Assembly: GCA_902363375.1 (NCBI GenBank)
Contig: CABIZX010000002.1
Coordinates: forward strand, 372,001 to 436,000
Direction of reading: 5' to 3'
Source: Clostridiaceae bacterium
Lineage (GTDB): Bacteria; Bacillota; Clostridia; Clostridiales; Clostridiaceae
DNA: 64,000 nucleotides
Made by a program: the position numbers and the translations under genes. The notes beneath the pieces were generated by a model, which saw only the letters and a list, made by a program, of their open reading frames with translations, did not search any database and was not told the DNA's origin. Within the stretch, counting starts at the first letter, position 1; every line of letters begins with the position of its first letter. Shown piece by piece: positions 28,079 to 37,307 of this stretch.

Positions 28079-29593
28079 ATGAGCTTTATAAGTCTAGAAA
28101 AAGTTAATTTTTCTTATTCAGATTCAAAAGTTAGAACACTAAAAGATATAAATTTAGAAATAAACAAAGGGGAATTAATACTCATCATAGGACCATCTGG
28201 AGGAGGAAAATCTACTTTATTATCTATGCTTAAGCATGAGATAACTCCATCAGGACATTTAGATGGAAGTATATTAATTGATGGAATTAAAGTGAATGAA
28301 TGTAAGTTTAATGATGTAGGGTATTTATTCCAAGACCCAAATGCGCAGTTAGTTAGTGACAAGGTTCAAGAAGAACTTATATATTCATTAGAAAATTTAA
28401 ATTTAGATGAAGATGAGATAAATGAACGGTTAGGGGAGATTGTAACTTATCTTAACCTAAATTCAATATTAGATAAAAATGTACATACTTTATCTGGAGG
28501 AAATAAGCAAATTGTAAATATTGCAGCATTACTTTTAATGCATCCTAAGATTTTAATTTTAGATGAGCCAACATCTCAAATTGATCCAATACATTATGAT
28601 GATGTTGTTAATTTAGTGTTAAAGCTTAATAAAGAAAATAATATTACTACCATAATAACAGAGCATAGATATAGTAGATTATTCCATGAGGCAGATAAAG
28701 TTGTATTTATGGATGATGGGAAAATTTTATTATGTGAATCTCCTAATAATTTCATAGAAAAACTAAAAAACAAGTTAGGAAATTTAGTAAAGCCTTTTAT
28801 AAAAGAAATTACTGGAGAGGTTGAATTAAATATAGATGAAGATATCAAGGAAAAGAGAATGGCTAGAGAAGAAAAAGAAGTAATCTTAAAGGCTGAGAAT
28901 ATAAGCTTTTCCTATGATAATAAATCATTAAATTTAGATTATGTAAATTTCAGTGCAAATAGTGGAGAAATATCAGCAATTGTAGGAGCTAATGGATGTG
29001 GAAAAACTACATTTCTAAAGCTACTATCTGGTATATATTCTCCATTGACAGGCAGCTTTAAGATATGTGGGAAAAAGTATGGAAGGCTTAAAGAAGAACT
29101 TTTTAAATTAATTGGTTATGTACCTCAGGATGTAAATGAATTTTTTACCTTTGACAATATTGGCGAGGAATTTAAATTTCTAAAAAGTAAGTTAAAGGAA
29201 GATTATGATGAGAAACTATTCAATGAATTAAAAGAAGAATACGATTTGGAAAGATTTCTAAATAAACATCCTATAGATATTAGTGGAGGCGAAAAACAAT
29301 TAATAATAATAGTGCTTCAAATACTTAAGAAATCTAAAGTCCTAATATTGGATGAGCCAACTAAGGGATTGGACCCTATTTTAAAAAAGCGGCTAGGTGA
29401 AACTTTAATAAAAGTTAAAAATACAGGTACCGCAGTGGTATTAGTAAGTCATGATATTGATTTTATATATGACTATGCAGATAAATGTTCAATGATGTTT
29501 AATAGGAAGATTAGCAGGGCAACAGAGATAGAAAAGTTCTTCAAAAATAAACTTTTTTATCTTCCCAAGCAGCTAATAAAATCTAGGAGATAA
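28079..29593 (+). CDS. ECF transporter ATPase, two ABC domains fused
   Basis: A 504-residue protein with two full ABC domains. The first has Walker A GPSGGGKST, signature LSGGNKQI and Walker B ILILDEPTSQID; the second has GANGCGKTT, ISGGEKQL and VLILDEPTKGLD. Most ECF modules use two separate ATPases, EcfA and EcfA', so this is the fused form. It drives uptake with EcfT and the S component encoded directly after it, two bases downstream. Confidence 0.9.
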   Translation: MSFISLEKVNFSYSDSKVRTLKDINLEINKGELILIIGPSGGGKSTLLSMLKHEITPSGHLDGSILIDGIKVNECKFNDVGYLFQDPNAQLVSDKVQEELIYSLENLNLDEDEINERLGEIVTYLNLNSILDKNVHTLSGGNKQIVNIAALLLMHPKILILDEPTSQIDPIHYDDVVNLVLKLNKENNITTIITEHRYSRLFHEADKVVFMDDGKILLCESPNNFIEKLKNKLGNLVKPFIKEITGEVELNIDEDIKEKRMAREEKEVILKAENISFSYDNKSLNLDYVNFSANSGEISAIVGANGCGKTTFLKLLSGIYSPLTGSFKICGKKYGRLKEELFKLIGYVPQDVNEFFTFDNIGEEFKFLKSKLKEDYDEKLFNELKEEYDLERFLNKHPIDISGGEKQLIIIVLQILKKSKVLILDEPTKGLDPILKKRLGETLIKVKNTGTAVVLVSHDIDFIYDYADKCSMMFNRKISRATEIEKFFKNKLFYLPKQLIKSRR

Positions 29594-29595
29594 AT

Positions 29596-30237
29596 ATGAT
29601 GTATTTTTTAATTTTATTATTTTTGGTTATAGGAGTAACTAAAAGTAAGCTAGCTATATATATAGCTATAGCATATTCATGCATATATATTTTTATTAAA
29701 GGGAAAAAGGTCTTTGAAAATCTTGAAGTTGAGGAAGTTGTATTGATTGCAATACTTTCTTCTATAGCAGGGGTAACTAGAATCCCCTTTGCGTCTGTTC
29801 CTAGCTTTCAACCAACTACAGCTATAGTAATAATTGTAGGTATGGTATATGGAAAAAAGATTGGATTTATAACTGGTTTCATAGCGGCTTTTGTTTCTAA
29901 TATGTTTTTAGGACAAGGACCATGGACACCTTGGCAGATGGTAGCTTGGGGAGCTTGTGGCTTTTTCGCTGCTAATTTAAATGGAAGAAACAAATATATT
30001 ATTTATTTCTATGGATTTTTTGCGGGAATATTTTTTGGATGGTTTATGAATCTTTGGCATATCATTGGTTTTGTAGAAGTTATAAATTTAAAAACTATAA
30101 TTTTATCCTATGTATCTAGCTTTTATTTTGACATAATTCACGGAATAGGAAATGTACTGTTTTTAATACTACTTATGCCCAACTTATTCAAGTTCTTAAA
30201 TAGAATTAAAGTTAAGTATGGCATATTGGAAGAATGA
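29596..30237 (+). CDS. ECF S component, probable cobalamin/corrinoid type
   Basis: 213 residues with about six membrane segments. The central region FQPTTAIVIIVGMVYGKKIG and FLGQGPWTPWQMVAWG is typical of ECF substrate-binding subunits of the CbrT/CblT-like group. The substrate is inferred from the B12 riboswitch and from the transcobalamin-like genes that follow. It could bind cobalamin, cobinamide or a lower-ligand precursor. Confidence 0.8.
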   Translation: MMYFLILLFLVIGVTKSKLAIYIAIAYSCIYIFIKGKKVFENLEVEEVVLIAILSSIAGVTRIPFASVPSFQPTTAIVIIVGMVYGKKIGFITGFIAAFVSNMFLGQGPWTPWQMVAWGACGFFAANLNGRNKYIIYFYGFFAGIFFGWFMNLWHIIGFVEVINLKTIILSYVSSFYFDIIHGIGNVLFLILLMPNLFKFLNRIKVKYGILEE

Positions 30238-30317
30238 TATGCAAATTCTATAGTTTGAAATTTATGAGCTTAAATAGCTTGAAATTTATATAATACAACA
30301 TTTTATAGGGGGTAAAT

Positions 30318-32105
30318 ATGAAAAAAATAAAATTATTATTAGCGACAGCGCTTATAGGAACAACACTTACAACAAATATATTGCCGGTAGTTGCTTATGC
30401 AGGAGATATGGATTCAATAGCTACTACAAGTATAATAAATCAAATTGATACGGAAAAGCTGACTTTGGATCAGGCTATAGCAAATACAATTAATTATTAT
30501 AGAAATCATAATAAAAACTTAGATTCATGGTGGCAGATAGTAGCCTTGACTGGAGTAGGAGAAGATATAAAGGGAGCTCCATATACAATACCTGTTTGGG
30601 ATGAAAATACCGTGACCACAGATACATATGTTGGTGATGATACAGGAGTTATCATCGGACTTATTGCGAAAGGTGAAGACCCTAAGGATTTTCATGGAAA
30701 GAACTTTGCAGAGATTGTTTCAAAAAAACAAAAACAATTTCCTGAGAGTTTCAATGGCGCAAATTTTAATATGTGGGCTATAATAGCATTAGAAATGGCG
30801 AATCAAGAATATGATAAGGAGTTTGCATTAAAGACTCTTTTAGAATATCAAATGGATGATGGGGGTTTTGGATTTAGTAAGGTTTGGGGTAGTAGTACTG
30901 ATATGACAGGAATGGCCCTTATATCTTTATCAATGTTACAAAAGGACGAAGCCTTTAAAAATGATTCACGCATTAAAGAATCTATAAATAAAGCTTTAAA
31001 TTACTTAGAAGTATCAAAACTTGAGGATGGAACTTTTATAGGTTATGGAAGTGCAGCGGCATCTGATGCCAATTCTACCGCTATGGCAATTACAGGGTTA
31101 CTAAGTGTTGGTGAAGATTTAACATCAGAAAGGTGGAGTGGAGTTAACACAGGACTTTTATCTATGCAAGTAACAGAAAAAGATGAGGCTGCAGGTAATG
31201 GCATTAAAGGACAATTCTTCTGGCAGAAACCAACAGCTAATGAGTTAGCGACTAACCAATCTTTAATTGCTATTGGAGATTTAAAATCACAAGAAAGCAT
31301 ATGGTCTAAATTAGATACTCAATATGAAAATTATGAAGCTGGAAAAGAGAATCTAGCATTACCTAAAATAGTAGCATCCGATATAGTAGTAAATGTTGGT
31401 GATAATATTAATCTCATGGAGGGTGTTAAGGCTGAAGATACAAATGGAAAAGATTTAACGTCTAAAGTGATTATAAAGAAAAACAATATACAATCAAAAG
31501 CTAATATAGCAACTAAAGCTGGAAATTATAGCGTAACTTATGAAGTGGTAGACAGTGAAGGTAGAAATAATTTAAAAACTATAGAGGTAACTGTAAAGGA
31601 AAGAGAAGATATAAATCTTACTGTAATTGATAATGTAGCGGATTCTAAAAAAGCTATAGAAAAAATAGAAGCTATGCTTAAGGAAGTAGATAAGGATGGA
31701 AAGCCAATTTATAACTTAGAAGAAAAGGAAGCAGTAGAGTTAGATGGTGAATATATGCTTTATACTTTTATAGTAAGAAAGAACTCTAATATGAGAGCAG
31801 ATAATGATAAATGGGAAATAAGAATGGTATTATCTAAAAATGATGATAAGCCAGTTATAGATATACCAGAAGTTAAACCAGTAGAAGATCCTGAAAAAGA
31901 TCCAGTAGGAGATTCTGAAAAGGAGCCTGTGAAAGAGACTGAAAAGGCACCTTCACAGGAAGAAAACGAAAATAAAACAGAAATGAATTCAACAACTAAT
32001 TCATCAAAGCTACCACAAACAGGTGGTCAAGGAACTTTACCAGTAGCTATAGCAGGTATTACGGCAGTTATAGCTGGACTAGGTATTAAACTTAAAAGAA
32101 AATAA
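30318..32105 (+). CDS. LPXTG surface protein with alpha/alpha-barrel (terpene-cyclase-like) repeats
   Basis: 595 residues. A signal peptide (about 1-29) is followed by a helical repeat region (about 40-340) with prenyltransferase/squalene-oxidase-like motifs: SWWQIVALTGVG, NMWAIIALEMAN, YQMDDGGFGFS, STDMTGMALISLSML and NSTAMAITGLLSVG. Next come an Ig-like strand domain (about 350-435, LPKIVASDIVVNVGDNINL), a small domain of unknown type (about 435-510), a Pro/Glu/Lys spacer and the sortase signal LPQTGG with membrane helix and Lys/Arg tail. The alpha/alpha fold matches the cobalamin-binding alpha domain of transcobalamin. It lies in the B12-regulated operon, so surface corrinoid capture is inferred. 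Confidence 0.8.
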   Translation: MKKIKLLLATALIGTTLTTNILPVVAYAGDMDSIATTSIINQIDTEKLTLDQAIANTINYYRNHNKNLDSWWQIVALTGVGEDIKGAPYTIPVWDENTVTTDTYVGDDTGVIIGLIAKGEDPKDFHGKNFAEIVSKKQKQFPESFNGANFNMWAIIALEMANQEYDKEFALKTLLEYQMDDGGFGFSKVWGSSTDMTGMALISLSMLQKDEAFKNDSRIKESINKALNYLEVSKLEDGTFIGYGSAAASDANSTAMAITGLLSVGEDLTSERWSGVNTGLLSMQVTEKDEAAGNGIKGQFFWQKPTANELATNQSLIAIGDLKSQESIWSKLDTQYENYEAGKENLALPKIVASDIVVNVGDNINLMEGVKAEDTNGKDLTSKVIIKKNNIQSKANIATKAGNYSVTYEVVDSEGRNNLKTIEVTVKEREDINLTVIDNVADSKKAIEKIEAMLKEVDKDGKPIYNLEEKEAVELDGEYMLYTFIVRKNSNMRADNDKWEIRMVLSKNDDKPVIDIPEVKPVEDPEKDPVGDSEKEPVKETEKAPSQEENENKTEMNSTTNSSKLPQTGGQGTLPVAIAGITAVIAGLGIKLKRK

Positions 32106-32114
32106 TTGAAGTAG

Positions 32115-32150
32115 CAAAGTAAAGGGCATTAAAAGTCTTTTACTTTGTTT
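32115..32150 (+). terminator. Weak hairpin between surface protein genes
   Basis: CAAAGTAAA / TTTACTTTG (32115-32123 and 32139-32147) followed by TTTATTA. It is weak and probably only reduces read-through. Confidence 0.45.
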
Positions 32151-32198
32151 ATTATGCTAAAAATAAAATTTTATGATGCTATTAATTGGAGGTATAGT

Positions 32199-33959
32199 AT
32201 GAAGAAGAAGCAAGTCATAGCATTAATATTAACATTCATATTCACTATAAATTTTCTATACTTTAAAGAAGTATTTGCAGTAGGCAATAATACTTTAAAG
32301 GTAGGAATATATACTCAATCAGGAACAATATATGAAAGTGTTAATGTGGAGTATAAGTCAGGTGATACGCCATATTCCGTGTTAACTAGAGTGGCAAGTA
32401 ATGTTAAGGCTAAAGGGAGCGGTTCTAGTGTATATGTTTCTGCTATTAACGGGATATCAGAATTTGCTCAAGGGCCTATGAGTGGATGGGTATATGCAGT
32501 AAATGGAGCAAGACCTAATGCGGGAGCTGGAGCATATGGATTAAATCCAGGAGATAAATTAGTTTGGCACTATACCTTGGATCTAGGTAGTGATATTTAT
32601 CTTGGAATAAATAAACTAGATAGCTTTATTGCAGCAAACCCACCTAAGGTTGAAGAAACGCCTACAGATACTAAACCAGAAACACCAGTTAATCCTAAAC
32701 CGGGAGTACCTGTGACTTCTAAACCAGGAACCTCAGTAGAAAAACCTAGTTCAAATACACAATCAAATTCTAGCGAAAATGTAAATAGCAATTCTAGTAA
32801 AAATGAAAACAATAATCAGAAACCTATTGAAAATAAGAAAACTGATAAAACTGATATAGAAAATAAAAAGGACGATGAAGATAATAAAGTAAGTGATGAG
32901 AAAAAGAGTGAAGATAATAAAGTAAGTGATGGAAAAAAGAATGAAGATATAAATTTAGAAGCAAAAATTAAGGGAATATTATCTTCTGTAATGTCTTTAT
33001 ATGAGAGGTCTGTTAATTCTCATTGGGAAGCTATAGCTTTACATAAAAATAATGGAGATTCAGAAGTATACAAGGACTATGTTAACTCTGTAATAGAAGA
33101 TATAAAGAGCAATAATGGTGAATATTCAAAAGTTACTGATTTAGAGAAAGATATTATTTTATTAAACCTATTAAGTTATGATGTTTCTAACATTGAGGGT
33201 ATAAATCTTTTAGAAAAGTTACTATTGCAAGATATAGAAAAGCAAGGTTCTAATGGAGTTGCATATGGGATTTTGTGTATAAATAGTGTAGAAGAAGGAT
33301 TAGTAGAGAAGATTAAAAATCAGAATTCTGATAAAGAAAGTTTACTGACAAGGGAAAAGTTATTGGATATACTTTTCACCTACCAAAATTCAGATGGTGG
33401 ATTTTCATTGGAAAAGGAAGGTGGTTCAGATATAGACTTGACAGCTATGGCTCTTCAGGCATTAGCAAGCAGCAAAGCTTTTTATAAGGAATTGGGGAGT
33501 AAAGATATTAAAAATACTGATATTGATGAGACTAAGCTAGAAGGGGCCATAAAAAAAGCTATAGATTATTTAGAAAAAAGCGATTTTAAAACTTCAGAAG
33601 GGATTTCACAGACGATTATAGCACTTACTTACTTAGGAGAAAATCCAGAAAAATTTGGAGATAAAAATTTAATAGAGGAATTATTAAAGTATACTGGAGA
33701 AAATAATAGATTTAAGCATGATATTAAGGGAGATGAAGATTCAATAGCCACAGAACAAGGAGCTATAGCATTACTTAGCTATAATAGATATCTTAGTGGT
33801 GAAAATCCTATATATGAAAATAAAATAGCTTCACAAGAAAAAACAGAAGAGAAAGGAAGTGATTATAGTAGATTATACATCCCTGTAGTGGCTTTAGTCC
33901 TTATAGGAGGATCAGTATTAGGATTTATAGTATATAAAAAAGCTAGAAAAAGTAAATAA
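32199..33959 (+). CDS. Membrane-anchored DUF4430 plus alpha/alpha-repeat protein
   Basis: 586 residues from ATG 32199 (TTGGAGG site at 32187-32193). A signal sequence is followed by a DUF4430 domain (about 30-135) with the signature GPMSGWVYAVNG and PGDKLVWHYT. A low-complexity Pro/Thr then Asn/Lys/Asp linker (about 145-250) leads to a helical repeat domain (about 255-540) with YQNSDGGFSLEKEGG and DIDLTAMALQALASS. A C-terminal membrane helix and Lys/Arg tail anchor it. DUF4430 is the transcobalamin-like C-terminal beta domain; here it precedes the alpha part, the reverse of the animal order. Corrinoid binding is inferred. Confidence 0.8.
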   Translation: MKKKQVIALILTFIFTINFLYFKEVFAVGNNTLKVGIYTQSGTIYESVNVEYKSGDTPYSVLTRVASNVKAKGSGSSVYVSAINGISEFAQGPMSGWVYAVNGARPNAGAGAYGLNPGDKLVWHYTLDLGSDIYLGINKLDSFIAANPPKVEETPTDTKPETPVNPKPGVPVTSKPGTSVEKPSSNTQSNSSENVNSNSSKNENNNQKPIENKKTDKTDIENKKDDEDNKVSDEKKSEDNKVSDGKKNEDINLEAKIKGILSSVMSLYERSVNSHWEAIALHKNNGDSEVYKDYVNSVIEDIKSNNGEYSKVTDLEKDIILLNLLSYDVSNIEGINLLEKLLLQDIEKQGSNGVAYGILCINSVEEGLVEKIKNQNSDKESLLTREKLLDILFTYQNSDGGFSLEKEGGSDIDLTAMALQALASSKAFYKELGSKDIKNTDIDETKLEGAIKKAIDYLEKSDFKTSEGISQTIIALTYLGENPEKFGDKNLIEELLKYTGENNRFKHDIKGDEDSIATEQGAIALLSYNRYLSGENPIYENKIASQEKTEEKGSDYSRLYIPVVALVLIGGSVLGFIVYKKARKSK

Positions 33960-34020
33960 ATATAGATATATGTACTATTAAATTTATAAGTTTAATAAAA
34001 CTAAAGAGAGGTTATGAAAC

Positions 34021-34467
34021 GTGATTAAATCTAATAAGAAGAATCGTAGTAATGCAAAAGTATTTATATGCATTTCTATAATATTAATGTCACTGATATT
34101 TATGGTAGGATGCTCAAAAGGTAGTGAGGGAGACTTATCTGTAACATATTCAATTGTAGGGTCAAATAAGGAGGAGTTTATACTTAAAGACTATGATATT
34201 AAAGTTAATGAAGAAACCTCCGTATATGAAGGATTAGCTATGGTATGTAAAGAGAATAAAATACCTATAAGTGCCACAGGAACGGGATCAACTGTATATA
34301 TTCAGGGTATAAATAGTTTATTTGAATTTGATGAAGGTCCTAAAAGCGGATGGATATATAGAGTAAATGGGGAAATACCAGATAAAAGTGCCGGAAGTAC
34401 TATTCTTAAAGATGGAGATAAGGTTGAATGGTTATACACTAAGGAACTAGGTGAAGATTGGAAGTAA
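34021..34467 (+). CDS. DUF4430 lipoprotein
   Basis: 148 residues. Signal peptide with lipobox FMVGC (about residue 31), then one DUF4430 domain: YEGLAMVCKEN, FDEGPKSGWIYRVNG, KDGDKVEWLYT. GTG start at 34021 follows AGAGAGG. It is the last gene before a strong terminator and is thus the third exported protein of the cobalamin operon. As a membrane-tethered beta domain it may pass corrinoid to the S component. Confidence 0.82.
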   Translation: MIKSNKKNRSNAKVFICISIILMSLIFMVGCSKGSEGDLSVTYSIVGSNKEEFILKDYDIKVNEETSVYEGLAMVCKENKIPISATGTGSTVYIQGINSLFEFDEGPKSGWIYRVNGEIPDKSAGSTILKDGDKVEWLYTKELGEDWK

Positions 34468-34512
34468 AGCATATAGATATAACTAAATAGTAGATAAAAT
34501 ATCATGTAAATA

Positions 34513-34563
34513 AAATAGTTAAGACTATATTTCATATTTTAAATATAGTCTTAACTATTTTTA
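34513..34563 (+). terminator. Terminator of the cobalamin operon
   Basis: 20-base perfect arms AAATAGTTAAGACTATATTT and inverse (34513-34532 and 34541-34560), then TTAAT. Confidence 0.9.
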
Positions 34564-34706
34564 ATTAATAATAGCTTTACTTGTTAAGTAAAATTAAGGA
34601 TATACAATATATGTATAAACAATCAAATTATAGTACCGTATAGTTTATATATATGATATTATAAAGTAAGAAAATACAGATAATTATGTTTAAGAGGAGG
34701 GATTAT

Positions 34707-35762
34707 ATGAAATTAACTTTGCTTAAGGATATGCAAGAAAATGAAGTACTTGCTAAGGATATTATTACAGATTGCGGCAGGGTTTTATTAAAGAAGGGCA
34801 CTATAATTACTGATAAAGTAAGAAATAGAATTCAGAAACAAGGAATATTCTTTGCATATGTAGAAGACGATAATTTAAAAGATATAAAAGATGATAGCAA
34901 GCTTATAAACTTAAAAAAAAATGTACTTCAAGCATTACCTAATATGTTTAATGATTTGATAAGATATGATCAGAAATCTTTGAGTAAGTCTTTAACTATG
35001 GTTGATGATTTAGTTGAATACATACAAAATGAAAACTACATAAATTTAAATCTGTATGAAGTAAAATTATACGATGATTATACATATATTCACTCAGTAG
35101 ACACTAGTATTATGTCAATTTTTCTAGGAGTAAATATGAATCTTTCAAAATCGAGATTACGGGACTTGGCTATAGCATCATTACTTCATGACATAGGAAA
35201 AACCCAAATACCTAGTGGAATTATAAATAAACCAGATAAACTAACAGAGGAAGAGTTTGAAAAAATTAAGATGCATCCTGTATATGGAAAAGATATACTC
35301 CTCAATAGCCCTCTAATGACTGAAGAAATAATAGGAGGAGTAATAGGACATCATGAAAAATATAATGGTACAGGTTATCCCTATGGATTAAAAGGGGATG
35401 AAATATCAGAGTTTGCAAAAATTATATCAATATGTGATGTATTTACCGCTATAACTTCAGATAGATGCTATAGAAAAAAGTTTGATCCTAGAGAAGCTTA
35501 TGAATTAATTTTAGCAGAGACATATACAAGCTTTGACCCTGAGATTATTAAGTTGTTTAGAGATACATTTGCAGTTTATCCATTGGGGTGTCCAGTATAT
35601 TTATCAAATAAGTTATTTGGTTATGTGGTAAGGCAAAATAATGGTTTTCCAGATAAACCTATAGTAAGAGTTGTGAGGGATGAATATAACAATAAAATTA
35701 GTCCATATGAGATTGATTTAAAGAATATTATAAACATAACAATCATAAATACTACAGTATAG
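34707..35762 (+). CDS. HD-GYP domain protein, probable c-di-GMP phosphodiesterase
   Basis: About 351 residues. An N-terminal domain (LLKDMQENEVLAKDI..., about 1-60) is common in clostridial HD-GYP proteins. The catalytic domain has LLHDIGKTQIPSGIINKP, MHPVYGKDIL, GHHEKYNGTGYPYGLKGDEI and SICDVFTAITSDRCYRK. The signature reads HHEKYNGTGYP, with Asn where many members have Asp. ATG 34707 follows AAGAGGAGGG; the upstream ATG at 34686 overlaps that site. It would lower cyclic-di-GMP or hydrolyse another cyclic dinucleotide. No receiver domain is present. Confidence 0.87.
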   Translation: MKLTLLKDMQENEVLAKDIITDCGRVLLKKGTIITDKVRNRIQKQGIFFAYVEDDNLKDIKDDSKLINLKKNVLQALPNMFNDLIRYDQKSLSKSLTMVDDLVEYIQNENYINLNLYEVKLYDDYTYIHSVDTSIMSIFLGVNMNLSKSRLRDLAIASLLHDIGKTQIPSGIINKPDKLTEEEFEKIKMHPVYGKDILLNSPLMTEEIIGGVIGHHEKYNGTGYPYGLKGDEISEFAKIISICDVFTAITSDRCYRKKFDPREAYELILAETYTSFDPEIIKLFRDTFAVYPLGCPVYLSNKLFGYVVRQNNGFPDKPIVRVVRDEYNNKISPYEIDLKNIINITIINTTV

Positions 35763-35799
35763 AATTTGTGGGTTAGGGGTTTTTGAGGAGATGAGCATT

Positions 35800-37074
35800 G
35801 TGGATGATAGTGTAGGCAGAGCTTATATAGAAAATATAAAGACTTTAAAAAATTTATACAGAGATATTTGGTGGAGTATGCCTACATACGCAGACATACC
35901 CTTAGAAGCCAATGGTTATATTAAAAAGAAAAAGTATGAAAGAAAGTTTGAAAGCCTTCTAGATGAAGTTATTAAAGTTATAGAGAAATTTCCTTTAGAT
36001 GAAGAGAAAAGAGTTCTGTGGAAAAAAGAGAGTAATGCTTTAATTGAAGAAATGATATTAGGAGAAGAGCTGTTTAAGCTGGGAGTTATAGATACAAAGA
36101 TGAAGGATCAATTTATGAATACTACTAAAGTATTTATAAAGCAGTGTAAAGCCTTCGATAAAAATATGAGTTATGAAGATATAGGTCAAGCCATGAGAAA
36201 TGTATGGATTATAAGCCTTCTTCAAAAGATGAAGGATGTTGATATTTCCTTTAGTATGGCTATTTTTGGATATAGTATGTTATATCCATATACTGATAAT
36301 TACTTAGATGATGTAGAAATATCTATGGAAGAGAAGAATGAATTTAATCATAGATTGTATAAAAGGCTATTAGGAGAAAATATAGAAGGTAGAAATGCTC
36401 ATGAAAAACAAGTATTCAAGCTAATTGAGTATATAGAATCTGTCTTTAAGAGAGAAGAGTATCCAAAGGTTTTCAAAGGTCTACTGTTAATTTATGAGGA
36501 GCAAGTTAAAAGTTTAAGGCAGCAAGAAGGAATAAGTAATCCTTATGAAAAAGATATGTTAGATATATCTATAGAGAAAGGTGGCGCATCAGTGATTGGT
36601 GATGGCTATCTTATAAACGGAAGCTTAACTAGAGAAGAAGAAATTTTTACTTATGGATATGGGTTTTTACTTCAATTGTGCGATGATTTACAGGATGTGA
36701 AAGTAGATTATGAGAACAAGCATATGACCATAATGTCTCAATTAGCTGGGAAATATGAATTGGATAACATTGTAAATAAGCTTATAAACTTAACTATTAA
36801 TGTGTTAGATGATGCTACTTGTTTTAAGGGAGAAAATGTAAAAGAGTTAAAAAAAATAATAAAGGATAATTGTATATTAATGATAATTTTCGCCATTATT
36901 ATGAACAAAGAGTACTTTTCAAAGGGATATATAAAAGATATTTCTAAGTACTTACCCTTTACTTTATCATATACTGAAAATATGAAGGAAACCTTAAAAA
37001 GGAAGTTTGCAAGTGTAAATAAATCCTATAATGGTTTTACAATAGAAGAAATCATTTATTATTTAATTGAATAG
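35800..37074 (+). CDS. Class I isoprenoid-synthase-fold protein
   Basis: About 424 residues, all-helical. It carries a first Asp-rich motif DNYLDDVE and a second, canonical DDxxD as QLCDDLQDVKVD, as in prenyl synthases and related class I terpenoid enzymes. Overall similarity to known prenyl synthases is low, so the reaction is unknown. GTG 35800 is chosen because GAGGAG at 35785-35790 touches the ATG at 35791 but stands 9 bases from the GTG. It follows the HD-GYP gene by 37 bases and may share its transcript. Confidence 0.65.
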   Translation: MDDSVGRAYIENIKTLKNLYRDIWWSMPTYADIPLEANGYIKKKKYERKFESLLDEVIKVIEKFPLDEEKRVLWKKESNALIEEMILGEELFKLGVIDTKMKDQFMNTTKVFIKQCKAFDKNMSYEDIGQAMRNVWIISLLQKMKDVDISFSMAIFGYSMLYPYTDNYLDDVEISMEEKNEFNHRLYKRLLGENIEGRNAHEKQVFKLIEYIESVFKREEYPKVFKGLLLIYEEQVKSLRQQEGISNPYEKDMLDISIEKGGASVIGDGYLINGSLTREEEIFTYGYGFLLQLCDDLQDVKVDYENKHMTIMSQLAGKYELDNIVNKLINLTINVLDDATCFKGENVKELKKIIKDNCILMIIFAIIMNKEYFSKGYIKDISKYLPFTLSYTENMKETLKRKFASVNKSYNGFTIEEIIYYLIE

Positions 37075-37212
37075 AAGATAAAATTAGTATAATTTATTCG
37101 TAATTTTAAACTTAATTTATAAAATATCCAAAATATCTTATTGATATGAAAGAAAAAAGATGATATCATTTAAATAACTTATAAATTTAAAGGCAAAATA
37201 GTTAAACTTTAT

Positions 37213-37305
37213 ATATTAAGGGAGTAGTCAGCAGGAAGTATTGATAGACTTCGTGGGGTTAGGTCAACATACTGAATATTTAATATTCTGGTTTAATCTT
37301 AAAAG
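37213..37305 (+). promoter_or_regulatory. yybP-ykoY-like riboswitch, probably Mn2+
   Basis: The leader contains AAGGGAGTAGTCAGCAGG and GGTTAGGTCAACATACTG, which resemble the conserved 5' GGGGAGUAG and GUCAACAU parts of yybP-ykoY elements. A terminator follows at once and the next gene is a Ca2+/cation antiporter, a known target class of this riboswitch. The match is by eye. Confidence 0.6.
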
Positions 37306-37307
37306 AC

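Noticed and set aside
32850..32945. Repeated Asn/Lys/Asp codons in the DUF4430 protein considered as a separate repeat element
   Set aside because: They are in frame and form the low-complexity linker of the protein.
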